Shown here one piece after another: positions 12,016 through 22,939 of a DNA stretch of 64,000 nt. The DNA is from Erodium maritimum (lineage: Eukaryota > Streptophyta > Magnoliopsida > Geraniales > Geraniaceae). The DNA lies in the NCBI GenBank assembly GCA_963921825.1, contig OY997592.1:63508336-63572335 (forward strand), written 5' to 3'. Position 1 is the first letter of the stretch. Each line of letters begins with the position of its first letter. A program made the position numbers and the translations under genes. A model generated the notes under the pieces. The model saw only the letters and a list, made by a program, of their open reading frames with translations, had not been told where the DNA came from and made no database searches.

Positions 12016-12139
12016 TGTGATTCTGTTTGGGTGCAGTTGCAAGATGTCACTCAAGATGTGATGACTTGTTAACTGGCATCTTGCCTGATCGTCATAACTA
12101 TATACAATAAGCAATAAGCAAGCACACACAAGGACACAA
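12016..12139 (-). repeat. copia 5' LTR, PBS-proximal piece
   Basis: This is the end of the copia 5' LTR (minus-strand reading), running from the LTR/PBS junction to the solo LTR insertion at 12140. The last five bases, CACAA at 12135-12139, are the target duplication of that insertion. The rest of the LTR resumes at 15114. Confidence 0.75.
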
Positions 12140-14029
12140 TGTAAAAACCCGGTTTGGTTTAAAAGGATTTTAAAGGGCAAACTGTTACTTGGGGTTTTTT
12201 TTTTGCATCGAGGTTGGTTTAAAAAAAAGGGACTAAGAGCATTTTGGGCTGGGCAGAGGCAGACACGAGTTGGGCCCGAGCCAGCAGGCCCACGCCACTC
12301 GTGCGCAGGCCCGGAGGACCCGAGCCCAACCCCGTCAAACCCTAGCTTTAAAAGGACTCCGGCCCCCTCAGCAGCCTCAGTTGTTGCACGCCGACCGAGA
12401 CGAGACCTGTCTCTCTCTCCCTTCGAACCGAGACCTTTCCCCGGCGACCTCACCCTCTCCTTCCCCGGCGACCTCACCCTCTCCTTCCCCGACGACCACA
12501 CCTTCTTCTCCTTCTTCTTCTCCGTCTTCCTCCACCCATCGTACCAAAAACCCAGCTCCCTCACACCCACCGTCTTCCTCTTCGATTCGATGCCGCCGCC
12601 GACGAGGGCGAGCTCCACCGCGCCGGACTCAGGCGGAGATTCAAACGGTGAGTCACTTCTCACCGGTTCCACCTCCGTCTTCTTCTTCTCGCGCCGATTC
12701 GAAGGGCGCCAGGCTCACCAGAGGAGGTCGGGAGCGTCGCCGGAGCTCTCCGATTTCCAGATCCGCGATTCACGTCGCCGGCGAGCCTGTTGGCCGTCAG
12801 ATCTGGCCGGGAGGGTTCGGACCTCGCCTCAACCTCGTCCCCGTCGAGTCCTGGCCGTCTGTCAACCCAAAAGACGCCGGAACCGCCGTCGGAACCCTGA
12901 CGCCACCGCCGCCGGAGTCGCCGGAAACCTAACCTCAGCCACCGCCGTCTTCAGCTCTGACCGGACAAAGACGAGACCTTGGGCTCGGGCTCGGAGTTCA
13001 GTTGGGCTTCGACCTGGACAGGATTTGGGCCTTGGGCTCGAATCTGGTCTGGGCCTTGGCCCGGACTGACTCTGATCTTCGGGTCCGGACTCGGGCCTAA
13101 CTCCGGGACTGGATCGGATACGGACCGTTTGGGACTGATTTGTTTAATTAAATTTAAAACTGATTTAAACGACACTTGAGACTAAGTCGGACTTTATCAG
13201 ATTAAACGGTTTAACCAACGGAAATGAAAACCTGTTAATTTAAAGAACTGGGTAGTCAGGACCCGATCTGATTTTGGATCGTTTGTGTGTAAACCCAGAT
13301 TCGTAGCTGGGACTCCGCCGAGGTGACGAGGCGAGCCGGACAACTGTTGATAGGAGTATTTGTTCGTAGGAAGACCGCAAGGTAGGGAAAGCTTTAATTA
13401 CTTATTTACCGCTTAGAATGGATGATCAGGATAATAAAATCGGAAACGTCCTAGATTTGCCTATAGGATGCGAATAACTAGATTAATCGCTTTTCAATTA
13501 CTAATAATCGGGTGAGTCTAGTATGCATGTTAGAACGATGACAATTAGTGAAGTGTGCTTTCAATACTTGGGAAATTGATTTTACTGGTAGAGATGCTGT
13601 GAAGAGCTCTCGGATTAGTTGTGTGCTAGGTTCACATGCTTGGTTGCTAATTGCTCGGTTAACTTAAGAGTCTAATGAAACTAGAGTAGCTCGTATGATT
13701 GAATGCTAAATAATTGTCACTTGCTGATTGATTTGTCGAATATAAACTTGATTGATTGAATATTTACGTTAATATAATTGTTGATTGAACGGATGATCGA
13801 GTATGACTGGTCGTGCCCCGGGGCACGATCAGGTGATCGATGTACCGCTGGTTCGCGACAGGTAAGTATACGGTAAGTATGGAGCGTGTTGGATGTCTTG
13901 GTTATGATAAAGGTGTGATCGGTTGAGTGTTGATTGGTGACCCATTTATGCTTGTTCCTTTATTCTTATTCTTGAATGTATGCTCGTTTGTTGGGTTGTC
14001 TGTTTGTTTGCTTGGTTCGGTACTACACC

Positions 14030-14052
14030 GGGGGGGGGGGGGGGGGGGGGGG
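14030..14052 (+). repeat. 23-base G tract in solo LTR
   Basis: An uninterrupted run of G lies between TACTACACC and TAATCC. The same position in the other solo LTR carries a 19-base run of C on the opposite strand (26635-26653), so the tract is a family feature. Exact length may be affected by sequencing of homopolymers. Confidence 0.85.
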
Positions 14053-14138
14053 TAATCCGGTGCCGTTGTGGTGGTTGGAGCTTGACAGAGGCAGAGGCAG
14101 TGGTTATTGAGTGACTATGGAGTGGCTAATTGTGTGAC

Positions 14139-14222
14139 GTGAGGAGCCTATGGCTCGGCAGATCCTACGGGATATTGAGTGATGTGAGGAGCCTATGGCT
14201 CGGCAGATCCTACGGGATATCG
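14139..14222 (+). repeat. 45-bp tandem duplication in solo LTR
   Basis: Two copies of a unit beginning GTGAGGAGCCTATGGCTCGG and containing GGCAGATCCTACGGGATAT. The core is the reverse complement of the minisatellite core of the other LTRs. Confidence 0.82.
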
Positions 14223-15113
14223 ATGAGATTACCTCATGAGAGTTGGGTTCTAAGGTTTCACCCAATGGTATGCGTCCTACGGGAGCACTACCTTGGTTCC
14301 CTATGATTATGGTCCTTTGGAGACACTTTCGAGAATACCGAAGGCGAGCATCCCTATGGGATAGTGTCCGGTACTCCGACACATATATGTCTCCCTCCGG
14401 ATCGAGGGAAAATCTGATATGATATGAATACTTTAGTGGATCAGAATGTGGGAGCCGAGGTGACACTAAATTGTATTCATGGATCAGCGGCTTGAGAAAT
14501 CAGGTGGTTGGCGTAATATCAATTATTCCCATTTAGTCGTTACGATATCTTATGTTAATCCTGTTATGGCCCCTTTCAAGTTGATGTTATTTTCGAGAGT
14601 ATAATTCTATCGTATTCCATCTTAGTTATACTTTCTTTCTTCGTGTTTATCTTATTCTATTTCATTTGTTTATTGTCCCATCGTACTTATCTTAGTCTAT
14701 ATTGTTATGCTTTATTTCATTGTGGTCGTGTTGACTCTTATTTAAGTCATCCGTTTATGCAGTATAATGTTGATCCAAGGGTAAATTGTTAAAGTTTTTC
14801 CTACTGGGCGTAAGCTCACCCCTTTGTTTCTCTTACTGTTTTACAGGAGTATCTGATGTCTAGAGAGGAGAGGCTTGGGAGCTTCCGTGATCTTGGGTTT
14901 TAGTTTAGACTTATGTTGGTCGTCGCACTAAACGTTTACTTACTACTTTACTTGTTGAGTTGTGACTCACTGGAGATTCTGAACTTTATTTGCTGATTTG
15001 AGGAGATTTACTTATCTATTTCAAAGGTTTATAATTGCTAATTATCTTTTTCTTTACAAATTCCATTCACGTCTCAAGTCCGGTCAAAACCAGATTTGGG
15101 GTGTGACACACAA

Positions 15114-15871
15114 GATTGATTACCCAGTTTGGTGCTTCGTCGCCTACATCTAGGGGCACTCTGCCAATGGAAAGGTTTCACTATCAAGTAAACAATCAAC
15201 ATACAAGTTATCTGATCATCTAGATCAACTTATGTTATTGTTACAAAGTGACAGACCTAAAATAGGGTCTCCCCTTGAACCTGAGATCCCATTTTAGTTC
15301 CACTCTTCGAGCTCTTACAGTCTCGGATTAATCTTGTTCTTCAACAATGAGTGTGATGCTTCGATCACGAGAACATAGCTCTAATACTTGATCAGTTATG
15401 ATACACAGCACAAGCACATGAGCATTCACTTTAGTTCATTTCATTCAGATTCTCAACACGCTAATCCAACACGCTTGAGACCTCTGAAGGCATGAACACA
15501 AGTGTAATGCACACAAGAGTCCTAGAGGACTACAACAATGAACAGAACTTGCTTACTAGATATTCTGAAAAATACAGCAAAGAATCCTAACTGAGCTTCA
15601 AGGACTTTTCTTGTATTTATGGTTTTGATTTGCTCTTGTATCGTGCCTCCCACAGTTTCTAAAATTCAAGAGTCACGATCTCAGTAGATCTCTTAGTTTC
15701 CTTGTTTCAAAGATTTTCTAAAATGGAGAAGATAACTATTAAAGAAACATCTTTAAACTAGGAAACAAATCTTCTAACCGGAATAAGCATGGATACGTTC
15801 TTAATACATTCGATAGATTCCATGCGCGTGTGCTGTCATATACTTCCATATCAATGACACTTTGTGCTGAC
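15114..15871 (-). repeat. copia 5' LTR, distal piece (outer end approximate)
   Basis: The sequence continues from the copia LTR fragment at 12016-12139 after removal of the solo LTR. On the minus strand it contains a TATA-like ATAAATAC near 15614. The outer end is uncertain: TGTCAGCAC at about 15871 or TGTTAGTGAG at about 15930 could be the LTR start. No coding potential. Confidence 0.6.
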
Positions 15872-16370
15872 ATCTTCACTTAGCTTTGTACCGATTGCAC
15901 ATAGATGATGTCTATTGATATCCTCACTAACATCTGATTTCATCCTTTTATCCTTGTATGAAGAAAAAAAAGAGGATACCTCAACATTATCGACAATCCT
16001 AAAACCAACTAAAGGCAAGGCCCCGATTCACAGTCCCAAAATCGAATTGCACAGAATTTACTTATCTAGTGGTCATAGTTCAATAAAAAAAAAATCAACC
16101 CTCAAAAAAGTAACATATTCACAGTGCACCTTTCTTATTTCTTCAGCCAAACTAGTATTGTTGCCGAACGTGGATAAATCTTCACTTTCTTCATTACAAG
16201 TGGACATTGCTATTACAAAGACATGCTATACTACATGATTCTTATACAATTACAACTTGACAATTTCAAGGAAAAACTTACAAAAATGATGCAACAAAAA
16301 GATAGAAGAACATCACAATCAGCTTACATAATAGTAGGTTAGTAGTGAAGGAAGAACTTCACCTAAGGAG
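15872..16370. other. intergenic, 3' flank of the TBL gene
   Basis: AT-rich sequence between the copia LTR and the TBL stop codon. It probably includes the TBL 3' UTR. The open frame at 15915-16238 has no recognisable family and low-complexity composition, so I do not call a gene. Confidence 0.5.
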
Positions 16371-18812
16371 TTATCCGGTTGCAAGCATGATATACGAGAG
16401 TAAAATTTCGTTCCACATATCAGGTACTCCAGGTAGACACCAATGGCTACAATCAGGCACAGATGGATTGTCACTCCATGTACCCACGTGTGCATCACTT
16501 CGGTATGCACCCATGTATGTAACATCCAAAGCCATAACAGGAATTGTCATCTTTTTCACAATCTTGTTTATGGCATCTGAAATTGGACTTCGATCCTTTC
16601 CTTTAGTTTTCAAGGAAGGGCGTCGAGTCACTTTGCAAGAACTACGCCCTCGACCACTGGCACAAATACAAGGACCAATGCCAATTAAGTATCTTCAAAC
16701 AGTTCATTAATGTATTTACTCATGTTCCTATAGTTAAACCAATTGATAATTTAAAGGGATGATTGCAAAACAAAAGTATCTTAGGATATTCACTTTTTGA
16801 TATGTGTAGCCCTCTTCTTTGATCATTAAAAAACAAAAATGCTCTTGAGTGCCTTTTTGTCGTACTGAGTAAATTTATTCCAAAATACGTTTCTGCCCTT
16901 ATAAAAATAATAAATAAATAAACAAAAAATCCAGAATTTTCATCTCTAACTTTCTTCCTTTTTGGCGTATAAAGAGGAAAAAAATTATGGATTTTTTGTT
17001 TTTTACTAATTGCTTTTAAATTTTAAAATCTCAAGGATAAAATCTTCATTTTGAAACAAATTTACAGAAAGTGCAACAAAAAGACAAGTTCAAGGCACTT
17101 TTTGGTAACTATCAAAGAAGAGGGCTACAACTAGCAAAAAGTGAATAATTCATGGTACTTTCTTGCAATTATCCCTAATTTAAACACAAGATGATTGTAT
17201 CATCGATGATCAAGTCACAAGTACAGTTCTTTTAGGCATAGTTTCCACAATACGATTATAAATAAGGACCAGCAGGAAAAAAACAATAAACTACTAAACA
17301 CGCACCTCCAATGGGAAGATTCAAAAGTCCGAAAGAACACACTTGTTCTATTTCTGTTGATTTTAGTCTCAGCCCAAGATGCCCAAGTTTCTAAGGCCAT
17401 TCTGAAAGCACTAGTGATTGGCATTCCAAGCTTCAGTGACCCATTTGCCTGAAAATACCAGCCCCTGTCTGCAAAATACTAATTAGAATGCACTCCTAAC
17501 GTTAAATCCTAGTTTCAGAAAATAATGCCTCTCTTATTTTGCAATTATTTGTATATGCAGATCAAGCTAATATGTTGACTAAACAAAATTTGAAAGAAAA
17601 ACTGTATGCAGGTATCAAAGGGAGATGCTAAACTATGGTTTACACTTTCACTGATAGTCCATTGGGGAAATTTGAGCCATTCCATGTATATGCATATCTA
17701 TCTATAAGTAATATCAACCAAGTTGATAAAACAAAGTACAAATGAAAGTTGTAGTACCAATGCGATAAAATATCTTTTCCACCCTCATAATCTTGACTTG
17801 CCTCTATCAAATATAACATTAGGTTCACATCGACGTGCTAATATTGAAAGACAAAACAAAAACCAAGTCTTGTAAGGCATTATAGAAAATATCGATTCTT
17901 TCAACACATAATAAATTAAAGAACAACATCAAGTGAAGCAGTTGATGAGAAGTTAGTAGTTAAATCTTGCTGACTGAAAATCATGACAGATAAAAAGTTG
18001 AAAAGGATAACTTACATTTCAAAAAGTTTAGTCGTTGACCACCAATGCCCTGAATTAAACACAAGAACATCCGAATCAATCCATTCATTGCTAATATCAT
18101 CCAACTTGTCCAGCTTAAGAGTTGTCTTAACCCTCTTTGGTGCCCGCCTTGGCACTGAACCAGGCTGCACTAAGAAAACAGATCTATAGAAATCAACTCT
18201 AATGTCATGGGATCGAAAGCAAACACCCAAAAATCTTATCTGTTTAGTGATCTTATTCCTGTTGACTTCATAAACACTCCTCTTATCCTCCACGCCCGTC
18301 ATAAGCAGACATATAAAAGACTCCCATTGTGTCCTACTCAATGAATCGCCAACAAATACAATCCGTTTCCCCCTAAGCTTTTCAAGCACATCGAGCGCAT
18401 TAAAGTTGCGAATATCACAATTCTTGGGCTTCCACCTCCATTTCAAATAATCCCTATCTTTCCTACCATTGGCCAAACAGTTAAACCCTCGTTCCACAAA
18501 GGGGCATTCTGAGGCATTGTACAAAGGGTAAGTCTCGTCCCGGATCCAACTTCCTTTAAACACATTGCATTGGCTTACAGAATTAGCAGGTTCAGGAACC
18601 TCGTAAACAGGAGTAGGGATTGGGTGAAATATATAGGACATGTATAGATATGCACATCCAGAAGCTAACAGAACCGATATCACTGAACTGATTAAGAAGA
18701 TCCCATTGAATGATTTAAAATGTCCCCTCAGCAATTGCTTGCTGAAACTCAAAACCCTTGAGTACAAATGCCCCAAAAGGCCAAATAAACCCATATCAGA
18801 TACAAACCCCAT
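16371..18812 (-). CDS. trichome birefringence-like (TBL) polysaccharide O-acetyltransferase, three exons
   Basis: Exons on the minus strand are 18812-18016, 17464-17306 and 16656-16371, with GT-AG introns of 551 and 649 bp; the joined frame is 413 aa. The first in-frame ATG is at 18812; the open frame extends 40 codons further upstream but lacks an ATG. Residues about 38-60 form one membrane segment (Golgi type II topology). A PMR5N-like region follows (CNVFKGSW...WRWKPKNC). The GDS motif is at 155-157 (VFVGDSLSRTQWESF) and the DxxH motif is DCSHW at 387-390. GDS plus DxxH supply the Ser, Asp and His of TBL acetyltransferases, which acetylate cell wall polymers in the Golgi. The sequence around VDFYRSVFLVQPG suggests the TBL10/TBL11 branch; the substrate is not evident. 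The gene looks intact. Confidence 0.93.
16756..17175. mobile_element. Mutator-type MITE (420 bp) with 9-bp TSD, in TBL intron 2
   Basis: Both ends share imperfect inverted repeats of about 105 bp starting GGGATRATTGCAA and including GTAGCCCTCTTCTTTGAT. The flanks are identical 9-bp direct repeats, TAATTTAAA, at 16747-16755 and 17176-17184. A 9-bp duplication with long terminal inverted repeats and no coding capacity fits a non-autonomous MULE. It lies in intron 2 clear of both splice sites. Confidence 0.87.
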
Positions 18813-19524
18813 TGGAAAAAAGTTCAAATCTTTAATACATGAATAGGGAAATGTAACTAAACCCACAAAGCATAAAACTGTAAGAGACACAAATGTAACC
18901 AAAAAGCTCGATACTGTGAGTAAAAGAGGCACTAAAGCATAACCACATCAGTATAGTTGAAAGCTAGAGAGCACAAGAACAGCCGTGAAACTCACAACCT
19001 TTTAGGACCCAAATGAGGAGAGAGCTGAAGAATCAACCGACTTGTTCAGGAGAGGAAGCAAGCAGAAATTAAGCTTGCGGTTCTGGAAAGGATCTTTGAA
19101 AGGTTGGGGAAGAAGTACAGGGAGGGTATTGTGGTAATTTAAGCGGAGGGATCTGATGGTGGATGTCGTGTAGCAACCGGTTGGTCTGAATATGAAATGC
19201 GAACTAACGAAGAAGACAATAAAAAGTCAGAAGGCTTGTCTGTGGCTCTTATATAAATCATTAAAACGAATTCAGGAGAATTATAGTGACGTGTTGCGTC
19301 TCCTTGCTCCGTCTTCACGGCTCGTGCACCGTACAAGTTGGATATTTGGTGGTACATCATGGTCCAAATAAAAAATTAGTTGAGATAATTGATGAATCAT
19401 GAAATTTCAATTATGTCCAGACGGGGATCAACTATAAACACACGTGTAAATATACTGTTTGATTAAAAATATTTAAATTGATAATTATAACATAATAAAA
19501 AATTACATTTAGTATCTAGAATCT
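18813..19524. other. 5' flank of the TBL gene
   Basis: This presumably contains the TBL 5' UTR and promoter. There is an open frame upstream of the chosen ATG up to about 18947 but no in-frame start. I do not see an unambiguous TATA box. From about 19380 the sequence becomes AT-rich up to the retroposon. Confidence 0.45.
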
Positions 19525-19540
19525 GAATATTTTGATTTTT

Positions 19541-20368
19541 TTAAAAAACCTAGCCGCACCCCTTCGTTCTCTCTTCTACCGCAGCCGCCACCGACGACCA
19601 GATCAGCCCCGGCTAGGATGGTTGCCGGTGGGGCTTGTCTTGGTAAAGCCTCCCCTTTGCCCATCTCGAAGATTCACGGTGAGAGAGCTTTCGAACCCAA
19701 CTGTCTCTACAGCCGCGCCTTGTGTCCTCCCCTACTCCCCGCCCTCCGACGACCTGTGAGGGGATTCCTCGCCGGCCTCTTCTCCCCTGTGTGTGGCCCT
19801 GTTTGGTACCAGTGCTTGTGGGCACTCTGACCTGGACGCCACAGACCGAGAGAAAAACCCTAGCCACCAAAGGGAAAAACTTTATTCCGTCTCTCGTCTT
19901 CTCACATCGCCGCCGACCACCACTCGTCGCCATGATAGTCATCGTCGTTGGCAGGTGGGTTTGGGATCCGGGGAGAGGGACGGTAAGGAGGTGTAGTTCT
20001 CCACGACATCCTTTCACAGGGAGGAAGAATGAAGGGCATCACCGTAGGTTTCTCCACTTTGACGCTTTCTATTTCAATAAGGACCTATATGGTTCGTTAG
20101 GTTGGTTAGTTTGGTTTCGATTCATGTACTATTTTAGGTTTTGGTTTTTAGGCCGTTTAAATTTCTTGATTCGTACATTTGAAATGTCGGAAGGGGATAT
20201 CCTAAGTTAGTATCTGCGAGCAGAAGCAGTATTTTTCTACGGGTCTATGAGCGTCGGGTTGGCTACGGGCAACCAGGTTACATATCTGGGACCCAGGGCT
20301 TTTACGCCCTACTTTGTATGGTTTATTTCTTGCATCAATGCACTTCTCCGATTACTCGTTTAAAAAAA
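19541..20368 (+). mobile_element. non-LTR retroposon without ORF, 16-bp TSD
   Basis: Flanked by identical copies of GAATATTTTGATTTTT at 19525-19540 and 20369-20384. The body starts with a CCTAGCCGCACC pyrimidine/GC-rich region typical of plant LINE 5' ends and ends CGTTTAAAAAAA. It is 828 bp and has no reverse transcriptase. The 16-bp duplication and A tail show LINE-type target-primed insertion. Overlapping GC-rich frames (19532-20210) are not considered genes. Confidence 0.8.
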
Positions 20369-20384
20369 GAATATTTTGATTTTT

Positions 20385-20937
20385 ACAACCATCGTCCAGT
20401 TGATTTTAAGTGCGAACTATCTACTATGACGTGAACTTACGAACTGAATCTGAATTATTAGATGAAACTAACGAATAGATGAAACGAAAATGACATAGTA
20501 TGTGATTATTTGAATTTATCACTAACTCACGCGTCATTCTGATAACAAATAAGGGTAATATTGTAATAGCAGCTCGCCACGTGTTAGCGTCGGGAAAATA
20601 ATCTATTTTTTTCTTGACAAATTCACCAATTTAATCATTCCCAGTTTGTTTCAACTCTAATTACTTCATCTTTCCAGTGACGGTACTACGAACTTATTTC
20701 AAGAGTAGCCATCGAAAATTAATAAATATATAGAAGAAGAAAAAACCGAAAATACCAAAATAGATGACTATTATAATCAAATACACTAATATTTTAAATT
20801 ATAATTCAAATGTAATTTTAAACTCGAACACTCTAGTCCAAGTGAACTCGCATTCTCCTCTTATTCATACCTTGAAAACTCGGTATTATCAAGATTAAAG
20901 CGATCATTCAACTCCTTTAATACCAAACCTATGCCAT
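20385..20937. other. AT-rich intergenic sequence
   Basis: No reading frame, RNA gene or clear repeat is recognised between the two retroposons. Confidence 0.5.
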
Positions 20938-20956
20938 GAAAAAAACAGTCATTCTT

Positions 20957-22555
20957 TTTTTTTTTGACCAGCAAGTTTTTTATATAAAAATCCAACGATT
21001 ACAAAATGTAATCGAAAGACAATGGTCGAGCCCTCATACAAACAAGAGCATCGTAAAAAAAACGACATCGGAACAAGCCCAACAGGGGGCTAACAACAGT
21101 ACAATGGTCTCAGAACCTGGTTTACCAACCACGAAGCAACAAGGGCTACTACCAGTTATAGAACACTAGCAACAATACAAAACAACCTAAACCAAACAAA
21201 ACAAATACCACAGGTCTTAAGTACCCCCGATATAACCAACATGAAGCCCTGAAAACCGAAACAACTAAAGAAAACCTACTCTGATTGATCAACAACAACA
21301 CACCCATCCACACCCAGAATCATCACCAGCAAAACTCCAAACCTCCAAAAACCGAGAGATCCAAATAACACCTCCATACCTTAACTCGCACCTGATTAAA
21401 TCTTCAAAACATGGCACAAGGTCAACCCTCACGACGGCAACCACCACTAAACCCTGAGACCCCTAACCACCACTTGTGGCTAGGGAAGGGAAGATTCAAG
21501 CAGGACGAGAAAGAGAGAGAAGGAGGGTTACCTGAAACCAAGGTGTCAGCGTCCACGAAGGCTGCCAAGGAAGCGGAGATCAAGCCATAGAAGCCCGGAC
21601 GACGCACCACGAACAGATGCGCTACCATAAAACGAGGTTAAAAAGACGTCCCACTTCAGAACTGTGATGAGACGCGCCAGGGATGGAAGAAAACTTTGCG
21701 ACGAGCTACCGAACCTCAAACATCGAGACTGGGGGAAAAAACAAGCGGCGATTGTCCCAAAACGCGAGAATCCCTACAAGAGTGGCTGGAGAAACTCGTC
21801 CCACTCGAAACCGAACAGAAAGCCACAAAGGGCGGAGGAGGAAACCCCAAAACCACAGATCCGCAAAGACCGGCCACACCGGGGGACGCCAAGGAAAGCC
21901 AACTGAGGTCAACACCACCAGAGGCAAGAGGAAGTCAGATCTGAGAGAACCAAACCTGATGCGCCGGCAAGAGTCGCTGGAACACCTCAAGCAGCTTCCA
22001 TCGTCGACCCAACGAACAGAGTTCTCCGATGGTAGGGAGGAAGTCACAGCTCCGCCGGACCCCTCTTCACCGGCAACGGTGACCAGCAACACAAGGCCCA
22101 TCAATGGCTGTCGTGTAGAGCCAACTGGGGCCAACACCACCAGAGGCAAGATGGAAGCAGATCTGGGTCCAGAGGACCAGATCCACTCGTGTCGGCGAAG
22201 AAACAAATTATGGAGCACCTTCCTCCCCTCACCGGAACACCTCTTGCAACTCCACACGACGACAGCCCATCGATGATTCATGAGAAGCCATATATGAGAT
22301 TGTAGGAACGATCTGAGTAGAGGGGAGACCAAAACAAACCAGACCGGAGCAGGAAACCGAAGGTTGAAGAAACGAAAAGGAACGAAAGGAGTTAGAAAGG
22401 GAAAGAGAGGAAGGAGTAGCTGTCGGCATCTTCCATGGCCAAAGTCCAGAGAAGACACCGGCGGCGGCGATCTAGGGTTGAGGAAAGGTCGGTTTAGAGA
22501 GAAGGGAGAGAACGTTTTTTAGATTGAGAGTTCATTTAATTATACTTAACTATCG
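20957..22555 (-). mobile_element. non-LTR retroposon, minus strand, 19-bp TSD, no RT
   Basis: Direct repeats of 19 bp with one mismatch (GAAAAAAAYAGTCATTCTT) lie at 20938-20956 and 22556-22574. On the minus strand the element begins with CCTAGATCGCCGCCGCCGG-type sequence and ends in GACCAAAAAAAAAA (a T run on the plus strand). It is 1.6 kb. The GC-rich frames (21683-22276 plus, 21706-22458 minus) show no family signature and are probably chance frames in a GC-rich body. Confidence 0.82.
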
Positions 22556-22939
22556 GAAAAAAATAGTCATTCTTGAAATAATGTTAAGACTTCACAAATG
22601 TACCAATGTGTTTGGATTTATTACCCTTCACATACCTTGCATCCATGTCAGACGCATAAATCTAATACATGAATCATCGAGTGCAACATAAACACAAAAT
22701 CAGAAGTTTTGTAATAAGCAACAAACTTCTTGGTTCTCCATTTAAGTATTTATACTTTTCTAAATATTCAAGCACTTGAATAGTAGGAGTAAACAAATCA
22801 ATCAACTTTGAAAAAGTCTGATAGTGAGATCCCCGACGTGTATCGCCCGCTCTAGCCAGTTGCCACCAAATCTTGTTCAATTAGATTTGGAAAATTAGTA
22901 ACTTATTTTTGTTAAAGTAAAGTTTTTTGCTTGTTAGAT

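Larger units (their letters stand above)
9650..12139 (-). mobile_element. Ty1/copia retrotransposon relic, interrupted on both sides
   Basis: Minus-strand relic containing a UBN2/DUF4219-type gag, a zinc knuckle and a GAG-pre-integrase fragment. Its 3' part is cut off at 9649 by the Tekay-like insertion and presumably continues left of the window. Its 5' LTR starts at 12016 and is split by a solo LTR at 12140. Many frames are broken, so this is the oldest layer of the nest. Confidence 0.85.
12140..15108 (+). mobile_element. solo LTR of a Tekay-like gypsy element, plus orientation, TSD CACAA
   Basis: It begins TGTAAAAACC and ends GGTGTGACA, flanked by the 5-bp duplication CACAA at 12135-12139 and 15109-15113. 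Length is 2969 bp and no internal region is present, so it is a solo LTR left by LTR-LTR recombination. The second half, from about 13370, matches the Tekay-like LTRs of this window in reverse orientation (GGTAGGGAAAG, a conserved TATAGGATGCGAATAACTAG segment, a G tract and a TTTGGGG...TGACA end). The first 1.2 kb does not match them. GC-rich open frames at 12203-13069 and 12270-12932 lie wholly in this LTR and are not taken as genes. Confidence 0.92.

Noticed and set aside
12203..13069. 288-codon GC-rich open frame and an overlapping 220-codon frame
   Set aside because: They lie entirely inside a solo LTR with a clear TSD, overlap in different frames and have Pro/Ser/Arg-rich low-complexity composition with no domain.
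18813..18932. N-terminal extension of the TBL protein
   Set aside because: The frame is open upstream of the ATG at 18812, but there is no in-frame ATG before a stop; the extra hydrophobic residues would also disturb a simple type II topology.
21683..22458. Long frames on both strands in the minus-strand retroposon
   Set aside because: Overlapping antisense frames in GC-rich non-coding sequence, without family motifs; the element is defined by TSD and A tail instead.
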